NCBI GenBank assembly: GCA_910589665.1
Contig: CAJUTR010000031.1
Span: 1 to 28,135, forward strand
Source of the DNA: an uncultured Eubacterium sp.
GTDB lineage: Bacteria > Bacillota > Clostridia > Lachnospirales > Lachnospiraceae
Direction of reading: 5' to 3'
Length of the DNA: 28,135 bases
In this document: positions 1 through 7,496 of the stretch, in pieces
Position numbering within the stretch: the first letter of the stretch is position 1
Layout of the letters: each line of letters opens with the position of its first letter
The notes under the pieces: generated by a model
Seen by the model: the letters and a program-made list of their open reading frames with translations, nothing else
Database searches by the model: none
What the model was told of the DNA's origin: nothing
Made by a program: the position numbers and the translations under genes

Positions 1-54
1 CATGTGTTTGTTGTTGGCGCTCTGCGCCTCTGCTCTTAACGCTGTGTTGTTCAT
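1..54 (-). CDS. 5' end of an unidentified gene, cut by the window edge
   Basis: An ATG at 54-52 is preceded by GGAGG with 8 nt spacing, an excellent ribosome binding site. The frame stays open for all 18 codons to the window edge and begins MNNTALRAEAQSANN. Nothing in these residues identifies a family. The gene lies beyond the putative recombinase arm sites downstream of lysS. If that reading is right, it would be the first gene of an integrated element rather than a host gene. The call rests mainly on the ribosome binding site. Confidence 0.4.
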   Translation of the reverse strand, partial: MNNTALRAEAQSANNKHM

Positions 55-91
55 TATCTCTACCTCCAATTTTATTTTTTGACCATAACAA

Positions 92-128
92 AAGGACACT
101 CCCAAATTCTCACTTGGAAAGTGTCCTT
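92..128 (-). terminator. Hairpin downstream of lysS, probable Rho-independent terminator
   Basis: AAGGACACT at 92-100 pairs with AGTGTCCTT at 120-128, and CCAA/TTGG (102-105/114-117) forms a second stem inside the loop. On the minus strand the stem is followed by TTTTGTT, a modest T-tract. It would end transcripts coming from lysS or from whatever lies between, and it sits about 40 nt before the ribosome binding site of the next minus-strand gene. It could also act as an attenuator for that gene. Confidence 0.55.
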
Positions 129-193
129 GAAGTACAAAATATTAAAATTAGATGTCGCACAAAACGTATTATCAAGTATTATTCCGTATTATG

Positions 194-226
194 CGTAGCA
201 AATTTGTAGTAAATTTGTAGTAAATC
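194..226. repeat. Three 11-bp tandem repeats resembling tyrosine-recombinase arm sites
   Basis: Units at 194-204, 205-215 and 216-226 share the form TGTAGTAAATT. The two inner units differ only in the last base and the first unit is more degenerate. The 11-bp period puts each copy on the same face of the helix. From memory, the DNA-binding sites of the Tn916 integrase N-terminal domain (DR2) carry GTAGTAAATT, which is nearly identical. I infer arm-type sites at the end of an integrated element or its scar. No integrase gene is visible in the window. Confidence 0.5.
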
Positions 227-229
227 GCA

Positions 230-262
230 ACTCAAAATCGCTGAAACCCTTGATTTTACTGG
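230..262. other. Possible attachment core at the 3' end of lysS
   Basis: AAAATC at 235-240 and GATTTT at 252-257 form a short inverted repeat with an 11-nt spacer that overlaps the lysS stop codon (256-258). Tyrosine recombinases exchange strands between such inverted core sites and often use the 3' end of a conserved gene. The core lies directly beside the 11-bp arm-like repeats. This is inference only: the other attachment site is outside the window. Confidence 0.3.
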
Positions 263-1734
263 TTTTCTTTACCCAAAGTTTTCATCGTCGGGAACAAAAG
301 CACATCTCGAATCGCCGCCGACCCCGTCAGCAGCATGACAAGACGGTCAATCCCGAACCCGATCCCCCCTGTCGGAGGCATACCATATTCCAAAGCACAG
401 ATAAAATCTTCATCCAAATGATGTGCTTCCTCGTCTCCGGCAGCAAACATTTCCTCCTGCTTCATAAACCGCTCTTTCTGGTCGATCGGATCGTTTAATT
501 CGGAAAACGCATTGCACATCTCCCGCTTGGTGATAAACAATTCAAACCGTTCCGTATAATCCGGGTTATCCGGCTTTTTCTTCGCTAGCGGTGAAATCTC
601 CACTGGATGATCCATGATAAACGTCGGCTGATCTAATTTTTCCTCAACAAATTCTTCGAAGAAGAGATTCAGGATATCGCCCTTACCGTGACGCGGTTCA
701 AACTCAATGTGATGCTCCTGTGCCGCTTTTCTCGCCGCCTCTACATCTGGAATCGCGTCAAAATCCACGCCCGCATACTTCTTCACAGCCTCAACCATCG
801 TCAGGCGCTCGAACGGCTGGGCAAAATCAATATCGACTCCCTCATACGAAATCTTCGTTGTTCCAAGCACATTTTGGCAAACCTGGCGGTACATGTTTTC
901 AGCTAGATCCATCATGCCGTAATAATCGGTAAACGCCTGATAACACTCCAAAAGCGTAAACTCTGGGTTGTGGCGGATCGACAGTCCCTCATTGCGGAAT
1001 ACGCGGCCGATCTCATATACGCGCTCGAGTCCGCCGACGATCAAGCGTTTCAAATATAACTCAAGAGAAATACGGAGGTTCAGATCCTCATCCAGCGTAT
1101 TGTGGTGGGTGATAAACGGACGTGCCGCCGCTCCACCGGCCATCGGCACAAGGACTGGCGTTTCCACTTCCAAAAATCCCTGTTCATCCAGGAATTTACG
1201 GATTTCGCTGATGATCTTCGTACGTTTGATAAACGTATCTTTTACTTCCGGGTTGACGATCAGATCGACATATCTCTGACGATAACGAAGATCGGTGTCA
1301 CGCAGGCCGTGGAACTTCTCCGGAAGGATCTGCAGGCTTTTACTCAGCAGCTGGATTCCTTTGACGTGGATGGAGATTTCGCCCATTTTTGTAGTAAAGA
1401 CTTCTCCTTCCATCCGCACGATATCACCAATATCAAATTTTTTGAAAGCCTTATACTCATCCTCTCCAACCTCATCTCGCGCCACGTATCCCTGAATCGA
1501 ACCGTCGCGATCCATAACGTTGCAAAAAGATGCCTTTCCCATGACACGCTTGGACATCAGGCGGCCTGCCACAGCCACACTGCTGCCCTCCAGTTCCTCA
1601 TAATGATCTTTGATCTCCTGAGAATGGTGCGACACATCACACTTCGTAATTTCAAACGGATTCTTTCCCTCTTCCTGCAAAGCAGCCAGTTTTTCTCTTC
1701 TGACCTTCATTAACTGATTCAAATCTTCTGCCAC
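256..1734 (-). CDS. lysS: Lysine--tRNA ligase, class II
   Basis: Charges tRNA-Lys with lysine using ATP, in the cytoplasm. The 492-residue product has the normal bacterial length, with an N-terminal OB-fold anticodon-binding domain (about residues 55-155) and a class II catalytic core. Visible motifs are motif 2 with FRNEGLSIRHNPEFT, the GGAAARPF loop and motif 3 GIGFGIDRLVMLLT. The start chosen is GTG at 1734, which sits 8 nt after AAAGGAG and gives the usual N-terminus (AEDLNQLMKVRREKL). The open frame itself reaches back to a GTG at 1758, which has no comparable site. It follows greA by 66 nt and is probably co-transcribed with it. Its stop codon adjoins a possible recombinase attachment site. 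Confidence 0.97.
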   Translation of the reverse strand: MAEDLNQLMKVRREKLAALQEEGKNPFEITKCDVSHHSQEIKDHYEELEGSSVAVAGRLMSKRVMGKASFCNVMDRDGSIQGYVARDEVGEDEYKAFKKFDIGDIVRMEGEVFTTKMGEISIHVKGIQLLSKSLQILPEKFHGLRDTDLRYRQRYVDLIVNPEVKDTFIKRTKIISEIRKFLDEQGFLEVETPVLVPMAGGAAARPFITHHNTLDEDLNLRISLELYLKRLIVGGLERVYEIGRVFRNEGLSIRHNPEFTLLECYQAFTDYYGMMDLAENMYRQVCQNVLGTTKISYEGVDIDFAQPFERLTMVEAVKKYAGVDFDAIPDVEAARKAAQEHHIEFEPRHGKGDILNLFFEEFVEEKLDQPTFIMDHPVEISPLAKKKPDNPDYTERFELFITKREMCNAFSELNDPIDQKERFMKQEEMFAAGDEEAHHLDEDFICALEYGMPPTGGIGFGIDRLVMLLTGSAAIRDVLLFPTMKTLGKENQ

Positions 1735-1800
1735 GTTTCTCTCTCCTTTTTCTTCCACTCTTTTGATGCAGAGGTTTCAAAGTCCTGCTGCTACAGACTG

Positions 1801-2283
1801 TCAGTTCTTCGTTATCTCCAAAATTTTGTACTCGATCACTCCCGACGGCGTTTCTACCTCCACCTTCTGTCCTATTTTCGCACCGATCAAAGCTTTTCCA
1901 ACTGGGGATTCATTCGAAATTTTCCCTTTTAAGCTGTTAGCTTCCGTAGATCCCACGATCTTATACTCGAGTTCCTCGTCAAACTCCAAATCTTTGATCC
2001 GAACGGTACAGCCGATATTGATGACGCTCGAATCCACATCATCGTCTGTAACAAGTTCTGCATTTTTCAATATTTTATCGATCTCTTCAATACGAAGTTC
2101 TATGTCGCGCTGTTCTTCTTTGGCAGCATCATACTCGGCATTCTCCGATAAGTCCCCCAGTTCCCTGGCTTCCTTGATCTTCTGTGCAACTTCTTTTCGA
2201 CGGTTCAATTTCAAATCCTGCAGTTCATCCTCTAATGCTTTCAATCCCTCTTCCGTCAAAATATTCTTTTTCACTTCTGCCAT
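1801..2283 (-). CDS. greA: Transcription elongation factor GreA
   Basis: Rescues backtracked RNA polymerase by stimulating cleavage of the 3' end of the nascent RNA. The 160-residue product has the standard length: an N-terminal antiparallel coiled coil (about residues 1-75) with acidic tip residues in GDLSENAEYDAAKEEQ, followed by a C-terminal FKBP-like domain ending ...VETPSGVIEYKILEI. The ATG at 2283 is chosen because GGAGG lies 8 nt upstream and because MAEVKKNILTEEGLK is the usual family start. An upstream ATG in frame at 2322 would add 13 atypical residues. It has a consensus promoter with two dyads around it and probably also transcribes lysS. Confidence 0.97.
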   Translation of the reverse strand: MAEVKKNILTEEGLKALEDELQDLKLNRRKEVAQKIKEARELGDLSENAEYDAAKEEQRDIELRIEEIDKILKNAELVTDDDVDSSVINIGCTVRIKDLEFDEELEYKIVGSTEANSLKGKISNESPVGKALIGAKIGQKVEVETPSGVIEYKILEITKN

Positions 2284-2305
2284 ATGTTTTTCCTCCATTC
2301 TTTCT

Positions 2306-2324
2306 GTGTGAACAACGTTCACAC
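2306..2324. promoter_or_regulatory. Inverted repeat in the greA 5' leader
   Basis: GTGTGAAC (2306-2313) and GTTCACAC (2317-2324) are perfect 8-bp arms around a 3-nt centre. The dyad lies about 10 nt downstream of the expected transcription start and ends about 11 nt before the GGAGG ribosome binding site. It could be a repressor operator or an RNA hairpin controlling translation. Confidence 0.5.
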
Positions 2325-2339
2325 TTAGCCCTGTGGATT

Positions 2340-2368
2340 ATTATAGCGTAGCAAAGTGGGATTGTCAA
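2340..2368 (-). promoter_or_regulatory. Sigma-A promoter of greA-lysS
   Basis: TTGACA (2368-2363) and TATAAT (2345-2340) are separated by exactly 17 nt, a perfect consensus. The 5' leader is about 50 nt. The spacer contains one arm (2353-2360) of an 8-bp inverted repeat whose other arm is at 2377-2384, just upstream of the -35 box. Confidence 0.85.
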
Positions 2369-2384
2369 TCGGCAACCCCACTTT
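2353..2384. repeat. Inverted repeat overlapping the greA promoter
   Basis: AAAGTGGG (2353-2360) is complementary to CCCACTTT (2377-2384). Read on the plus strand the hairpin is followed 5 nt later by a T6 run, but no plus-strand gene needs it. On the minus strand no T-tract follows, so it is not a convincing terminator for the upstream beta-helix gene. It brackets the -35 box and may be an operator. Confidence 0.4.
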
Positions 2385-2417
2385 GAGCATTTTTTCACTA
2401 CTATTTTGTACTGTCGA

Positions 2418-4781
2418 TCAGCCTTCCGTTGCGTCGTCGTCCTTCACTTCTTCGTTCTGACTCGTATCCTCACCGTCATCCGCCGAATCCGAAACCTCAA
2501 ACATACACTCTTTTTTCGGTTTATAGGTTCCGTCCTCAAATTCAACACGGTAATATTTGTAGCAGCCCTCAAGAACGGTATTCTTTTTCAGATCCGCGTA
2601 ATTCTGTTCCGAAATCTCACAGATCGTATCCGCGTACCCAGCGCTCACCGCAGCAGCTACCGAAGCAGACGACCGGATCTCAATACAGATCGCACATTTC
2701 TTTTTCGTACCGCCTTTGCTAAACGTATTTCCGGTAATGGTTGGGTTTACAGCACCTCTCACGAGGATACACGTATAATTGTAACCTTTATTATCCTCGA
2801 GTCCCTGAATGCCGAGGAACTGATTATTCCTGATCACCGCGTTCCGCCAGTTCCACATGCGGACTGCCGCATTGTAAGTCTGGTTTACTTTACAGTTCTG
2901 GATCGTCACATTCTCATGATACACCTGCTGGTTTGACATATCCACAGAATACGTATGGCTTCCGACCGCTGCGCCCATATTCGTAAACATACAATTGTTG
3001 ATATTCACCGTATTACATGCCGTGCGGTCATGAGTGGACCATTCGTAATTAAATCCGTTATTGTTCAGGTCGGTCGTATCTACGTTGATCGCTTCCTTGT
3101 GGCTCTTATTGCTGTAAATACGGAAATCAGTGAACGAGCAATTCTCAATCGTCACATTTTTCGACGAGTTCAATTCGATGAAATGCGAGCCGTATTCATT
3201 TGTAAACGCAATATTTCGAATCGTAACGTTCTGGGCATGTCCCATAACGACTCCCATCGCGTTCAAAACATTGTCACAGTCAATGATCACATTCGTATCA
3301 CCCTGCAGCGTCACATTTTGGGATCCGTTGTAACCACTGACAGAATTTTTCACCTGCTCTTTGGAAGGCGGGACGATTTCGAACATCGTCTTATTTGTCG
3401 CGAGATTTGTATCCACAGCCTTCACTTTCTGGATCTTGACTCCGCTCTGGAAATTGATCGTCACGTTCGAAGGAATGCAGACCGAGTGGCTCAATTTATA
3501 TGTGCCCGCCTGCACGTTCAGCGTTCCGCCGCCGGCGTACTCGAGCTGCTCCATATAGGAACGGAACATAAAATACGTCTTTGCCTGGCCGCCGTTTGCC
3601 TTGTAGGCCGCATCTTCTTCATAGCGTTCCTGATACGGCTTGGTCGACGGCGTGATCGTAAAGGTATTATCATCTTTACTCTGGAAATAGAGCAATCTAA
3701 CCGTCGTTTTATTTTTATAAGGCACATAATAATGATTTAGGCTTTTAACCTTATTGTTTTTCATGCTCGAAATCTTAGCTTGTGAGATCGTATTATCCAC
3801 ACTTGACGCGCGGGAAATATTAACCGCGTAACCACAGTTTTGAATCGTATTTTTCGACACTTCCGGATCCTTTATGCTGTAGAGCCTGACTGCAGATGAA
3901 GTGGCGTTTGTGTTATCGCTTCTCTTCACCGTATTAGATGTGATAACAGGGCTATCCCACATTTTCCCCTTGATCGCCGAATTTTCCATATCGGTGAATG
4001 TATTTTTCTTGATTGAGATTTTTGTCGAATAAGCCGTCTTTTTATATTTCGTAGATGCGATACCGCTCTCGAGTTTTTGGAATGTATTAGACTGAACCTT
4101 CACATTCAGGCAGGGCGTAGCCCCCTCGGAATTGACGGTGATCGCCGTTTGGAACTTGTCCCCGGATTTCTTCGCTCCATTTGTAAAGGAACAATCTTCC
4201 ACTTTCACTTTCTTGCTTCCGGCTATGTTGATATAGGCGCCGCCCTTTTTGCCCTTGAATTGGATCTTCGAAATATTCACATTGTAATTGTGCGCCATGT
4301 CAATGGCCGTCGCGTTACTCACCTGACCGAGGTCGATCGTCGCGTTTTTCGCCCCCGTGATTGATACTTTCTTTGTTCCCTTATAGTCTTTCGCCTTACT
4401 GCTCAGCTTAAAAAGAGTCTTCGTCGGCTTCAGCGAAGAACTTCCCGTTTCATACGTCTTTTTCAGCTTTGCCCCGTTTTTTAGCTGGATCGTAACATTG
4501 GAAGGGATCACGAGCGTAGAGCAAACCTTATACGTACCCTTTTTCAGGACAAGCGTACCGCCCCCCCTGCTCTTTAACTTCTCCAAGTACGATTTGATCG
4601 TGTAATAATGTTTTGTCTTACTGTTATAACTGCGAAGTTTCCGGTAGGAAGTATTGCACGGTTTCGTGGATTTGGAAATCGTATACTTTCCGGCGGCCTG
4701 TGATTCACTCGCATGCTGAGCCAAACCGCACACCACTCCGCACGCCAGCAAAATACCCGCCGCTGCTACTTTTCTTTTCAT
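2418..4781 (-). CDS. Secreted protein with two tandem right-handed parallel beta-helix halves
   Basis: About 787 residues. MKRKVAAAGILLACGVVCGLA looks like a signal peptide, followed by repeated strands of the type N-V-T-I-x-N-C-x-F typical of pectate-lyase-like beta-helices. The protein has two homologous halves. Each opens with STKP, then SYLEKL/SYMEQL...GGGTL...GTYK...IPSNVTI, then a beta-helix. The first half is rich in lysine; the second is more acidic and ends in a D/E-rich tail. No catalytic residues are recognisable, so polysaccharide binding or cleavage is only a family-level guess. There is no sortase motif or membrane anchor. GAGG lies 9 nt before ATG 4781; an ATG at 4787 and a GTG at 4796 are also in frame. 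It is transcribed from its own promoter. Confidence 0.85.
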   Translation of the reverse strand: MKRKVAAAGILLACGVVCGLAQHASESQAAGKYTISKSTKPCNTSYRKLRSYNSKTKHYYTIKSYLEKLKSRGGGTLVLKKGTYKVCSTLVIPSNVTIQLKNGAKLKKTYETGSSSLKPTKTLFKLSSKAKDYKGTKKVSITGAKNATIDLGQVSNATAIDMAHNYNVNISKIQFKGKKGGAYINIAGSKKVKVEDCSFTNGAKKSGDKFQTAITVNSEGATPCLNVKVQSNTFQKLESGIASTKYKKTAYSTKISIKKNTFTDMENSAIKGKMWDSPVITSNTVKRSDNTNATSSAVRLYSIKDPEVSKNTIQNCGYAVNISRASSVDNTISQAKISSMKNNKVKSLNHYYVPYKNKTTVRLLYFQSKDDNTFTITPSTKPYQERYEEDAAYKANGGQAKTYFMFRSYMEQLEYAGGGTLNVQAGTYKLSHSVCIPSNVTINFQSGVKIQKVKAVDTNLATNKTMFEIVPPSKEQVKNSVSGYNGSQNVTLQGDTNVIIDCDNVLNAMGVVMGHAQNVTIRNIAFTNEYGSHFIELNSSKNVTIENCSFTDFRIYSNKSHKEAINVDTTDLNNNGFNYEWSTHDRTACNTVNINNCMFTNMGAAVGSHTYSVDMSNQQVYHENVTIQNCKVNQTYNAAVRMWNWRNAVIRNNQFLGIQGLEDNKGYNYTCILVRGAVNPTITGNTFSKGGTKKKCAICIEIRSSASVAAAVSAGYADTICEISEQNYADLKKNTVLEGCYKYYRVEFEDGTYKPKKECMFEVSDSADDGEDTSQNEEVKDDDATEG

Positions 4782-4821
4782 GTACATAATCCTCACCTTT
4801 TCTTAGTAATTCTCCCTCTCA

Positions 4822-4849
4822 AGTATACTATATTTTCAAAATATGTCAA
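4822..4849 (-). promoter_or_regulatory. Promoter of the beta-helix gene with a palindromic spacer
   Basis: TTGACA (4849-4844) and TATACT (4827-4822) are 16 nt apart. The spacer is almost filled by a perfect palindrome, ATATTTT-C-AAAATAT (4830-4844), ending at the -35 box. A dyad in this position suits a repressor or a DNA-distorting activator. Confidence 0.7.
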
Positions 4850-4884
4850 CTTGATTCCGCTACTTAAAAAAATGAATCAAATAT

Positions 4885-6792
4885 TTAACAAATCTGGATC
4901 GTCTTTCCGGTGTTGTACCGCGTTCCTTTAAACTCCACCACCACTGTGTACTCGCCTTTGTCAATCGTGTACAGAGGGATCGTCACATAATATTCCATCT
5001 CCGCTGCCAGGTCCTGCTGCTGCTCAGGATCGCGAAAATCCTTTGCATAACACCTGTTATTTCCCACCAAAAACACCTGATCCACCAGATGATCCCTGGA
5101 TTTTACCCATAGATTTCCGTCCTCGATACAAAGCCTGACCCGTTCTTCGCGGCAGGCAAGCGGTGCGTCCTCGATCATCTCCTCTGGTACCTGTATACAT
5201 TCCGGCAGCCGTTTAAAAGGCAGAAGGGATCCGACACAAGACTCCAACGAAAGATCCATCTCGGCAGCCAGTCCGTCCACATCCGGTTTCATCTCAAATG
5301 CGCGGAAAAAGTAATATTTCAGGCTGTAACGGTTCAACTCTTTCATCGTATCATAATCAAATTCACATATTACCGCACCCCTGTCCTCATGCTCCTCTGG
5401 AAATGCCAAATATCCGCCCATATAGAACATTCTGTGGTCCGCATGTTTATAAACGCCATTCGATGTGATCTTAGATTTGATCCCGCCAAATCGTTTTTCC
5501 AGCTTTGCCGTTTTCTTCTTCTCATTGATTGTATAAATAGTTACAAAAGAACGCGTATCGTTGTCATACGAAGGAACCTTTCTCCTTAAATTCCAGTGGT
5601 TATCAAACATCATAAGATGTTTGGTATCCGCATTCCCGTCCAAATCCTCCCGAATAAGTTTCACGGAGTGCTGTTGAAAATGCCACGGCATGTTTTCCGG
5701 CGTTTTCAGTACTTTGAACAGCCAGGGAGTCCGCCGCCAGAACCCGGTCTCTCCCAGAATCCAGTTCAATTGATTCGTCTTCCAGTTTATACTAAAAACA
5801 CTGTGGAGATTTCTCGCTGAAAATATAACATTTCCTGTTTCCGGCTCATATTCGAGCGAATTTATGTGTATCCAGTTTGTGCGGTCCCGGTAAGCCGTAT
5901 AAAGCACGTCGCGCAGGTCGAGAAATTTTTCTATCTTTCCGTTTTGACGGTTCACTTCGGCAATGCAGTCTTCCACATGCCCGCACTGGGAATTACTCAC
6001 CACGAGAAGATTGCCTCCCGGCGTCATCTCACATACATCATGATGTATCCCGTTCGGTACATAATACGTCCGGTGCACTCTGCCAAAATAATCAATTTCA
6101 TACATTTGAGTCGAATGCGGCAGCATGTAAGTGGGAATGAGCGTCTGGCGCTCCATCATGATAAATCTGCCGTTCGCCAGTTCAAACAATCCGTATCCCC
6201 TCGGACGGTACTGCATGATATAACGAATATCGCCGTTCTCATCAAACGCGATCGGATATGACGTACTTTTTCCCGCCACCAGGATCAGTTTCATCGAAGA
6301 TCGCTCGGTCTTTTTCTCTACCCGGACCGCATCCTCCAAATATTTCATAAGCGGCTTAGTCCGGATGCAAACTTCATTTTTTGCCGTCACCTTATCCTGC
6401 CCGTCCAGCAGTTCCAGCGATACGATATTTTCCATATCCGGGTACAACCCGTACACTGGCACCCGGTGCCATTTACACGGCTTCTTGACCAGCGACGTTA
6501 TAGAGGCATCAGGCGTCTTTCCCCTCACATGAAACCTGACCCGGCACTCTTCTTTTGTATAAAACAATACATAGGCGCAAAGCGGCGTCATCCCATAAGG
6601 ATCCAGCATGACGCCTGGCTCTTCAAACGGGTATTTCTCCTCAGAAAATGTTTGGCAGATCTCCTGCTCTCTCCCTCGTCCGAACGGCCAGTCCCTGTTC
6701 CCGCTCAATGTCGGTCTCAATCTGGTACTCATTTCGATGAACGGATTGGGCGGCAAGCCATTCTTTCGATTTCGTTTCATACCCCAGGTCAA
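4885..6792 (-). CDS. Arylsulfotransferase (ASST) family protein, main open frame
   Basis: Family members transfer sulfate between phenolic compounds without PAPS; the substrate here is unknown. Visible family features are the N-terminal stretch around DPYGMTPLCAYVLF, the histidine motif GIHHDVCEMTPGGNLLVVSN, WIHINSLEYEPETGNVIFSARN and MPWHFQQHSVKL, all placed as in the six-bladed propeller enzymes. No signal peptide is seen in either possible N-terminus, whereas the E. coli enzyme is periplasmic. The open frame extends to ATG 6792, but its first 40 or so residues (rich in R, P and G) do not look like a natural N-terminus. The expected N-terminus is in another frame at 6641-6883, so the gene is probably frameshifted near 6670. 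A promoter sits at 6946-6974. Confidence 0.85.
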   Translation of the reverse strand: MTWGMKRNRKNGLPPNPFIEMSTRLRPTLSGNRDWPFGRGREQEICQTFSEEKYPFEEPGVMLDPYGMTPLCAYVLFYTKEECRVRFHVRGKTPDASITSLVKKPCKWHRVPVYGLYPDMENIVSLELLDGQDKVTAKNEVCIRTKPLMKYLEDAVRVEKKTERSSMKLILVAGKSTSYPIAFDENGDIRYIMQYRPRGYGLFELANGRFIMMERQTLIPTYMLPHSTQMYEIDYFGRVHRTYYVPNGIHHDVCEMTPGGNLLVVSNSQCGHVEDCIAEVNRQNGKIEKFLDLRDVLYTAYRDRTNWIHINSLEYEPETGNVIFSARNLHSVFSINWKTNQLNWILGETGFWRRTPWLFKVLKTPENMPWHFQQHSVKLIREDLDGNADTKHLMMFDNHWNLRRKVPSYDNDTRSFVTIYTINEKKKTAKLEKRFGGIKSKITSNGVYKHADHRMFYMGGYLAFPEEHEDRGAVICEFDYDTMKELNRYSLKYYFFRAFEMKPDVDGLAAEMDLSLESCVGSLLPFKRLPECIQVPEEMIEDAPLACREERVRLCIEDGNLWVKSRDHLVDQVFLVGNNRCYAKDFRDPEQQQDLAAEMEYYVTIPLYTIDKGEYTVVVEFKGTRYNTGKTIQIC

Positions 6793-6883
6793 ACTCCCTC
6801 TTATACCCTTTCGTAAATGGAATGCCCAATTTGTTCATATAAATCGGCCGCCATTTTTTCGGAACCAGTTTAATCTTGTCCAT
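6641..6883 (-). pseudogene. Out-of-frame true N-terminus of the ASST-family gene
   Basis: An 80-codon frame begins at ATG 6883 with AGGAGG 10 nt upstream and directly follows the promoter. It reads MDKIKLVPKKWRPIYMNKLG and continues as plausible protein to IETDIEREQGLAVRTRER. It then leaves frame exactly where the downstream frame becomes family-like (EQEICQTFSEEKYPFEEP). Both frames cross a short GA repeat (about 6668-6675 on the minus strand). Restoring one GA unit, two bases, would join them as ...TRER-EQEIC.... I therefore infer a 2-nt loss (or 1-nt gain) in one gene running 6883 to 4885, which is a pseudogene, a switchable gene or an assembly error. Confidence 0.65.
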
Positions 6884-6945
6884 GTATTTTCATCCTCCTG
6901 TTACACTTTTTGTGCATCATATGATATGTATTGTAAACTGGATGA

Positions 6946-6974
6946 ATGTTACTTTTATGGTAAAAGTTAGTCAA
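6946..6974 (-). promoter_or_regulatory. Promoter of the ASST-family gene with a palindromic spacer
   Basis: TTGACT (6974-6969) and TAACAT (6951-6946) are 17 nt apart. The spacer carries ACTTTTA-TGG-TAAAAGT (6951-6967), a perfect 7-bp dyad. A second short palindrome, ATCATATGAT (6916-6925), lies between the promoter and the ribosome binding site. Confidence 0.6.
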
Positions 6975-6991
6975 AACTTTGGCAGTTTTTT

Positions 6992-7495
6992 CTATAAACG
7001 AATGGTCTTTTGTGGAAATTTTAACTGTATCATCCCGATCATCTTATCACTCGGCTCAAACAGCAACACTGCCTGTTCTTCTTTTTCCCCCAGCTTTATC
7101 GCGATTCCGTATGGCCTAGCTTCAGGTCTGAGGGAAGAAAAATCCCGCACGGGAAGATGCCGGTATCCGTCCATCTTAGGTGATTCCATCGGCGCAATGA
7201 CCGCCGCGTTTTCCAGTTCGATACGCAATACGGTCTTTCTCTTTTCGCCTCCCTGGATCATATCAAAATCGAGCTGACCGTCGCAGTAAACATATTCCCA
7301 TTCCACCTTGAACCGGGGCCAGTACCATATTAGTAAGATCAACGCCGCCACGGAAAGCAGGATTAGAAACGTTATCCTGCTAAAAAAACCAGCTCCCATT
7401 AATAAGATGACTCCTAAAATGAGCAATCCCTTTAATACCGCAACTTTCGCTGTCGCTTTCTGTTTTACGCTTGTTTCAGCATATGATTGTTCCAT
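6992..7495 (-). CDS. DUF6106-type membrane protein
   Basis: A 167-residue protein of unknown function. After a short cytoplasmic N-terminus (MEQSYAETSVKQKATAK) it has two closely spaced membrane helices (about residues 20-60), then a soluble domain of about 105 residues beginning WEYVYCDGQLDFDMI. This layout matches the DUF6106 family as I recall it from Clostridia. The ATG at 7495 is chosen because AAAGGAG lies 7 nt upstream; the frame opens further back at 7525 inside the preceding gene. It starts 1 nt after the stop codon of the diguanylate cyclase gene, so the two are translationally coupled. I see no separate promoter. Confidence 0.8.
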   Translation of the reverse strand: MEQSYAETSVKQKATAKVAVLKGLLILGVILLMGAGFFSRITFLILLSVAALILLIWYWPRFKVEWEYVYCDGQLDFDMIQGGEKRKTVLRIELENAAVIAPMESPKMDGYRHLPVRDFSSLRPEARPYGIAIKLGEKEEQAVLLFEPSDKMIGMIQLKFPQKTIRL

Positions 7496-7496
7496 T

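Noticed and set aside
2353..2384. Terminator for the beta-helix gene
   Set aside because: The hairpin lacks a T-tract on the minus strand; the T6 run is on the plus-strand side, where no gene needs ending.
2955..3740. 261-codon plus-strand open frame
   Set aside because: Antisense to the beta-helix gene, with histidine- and arginine-rich shadow composition and no supporting signals.
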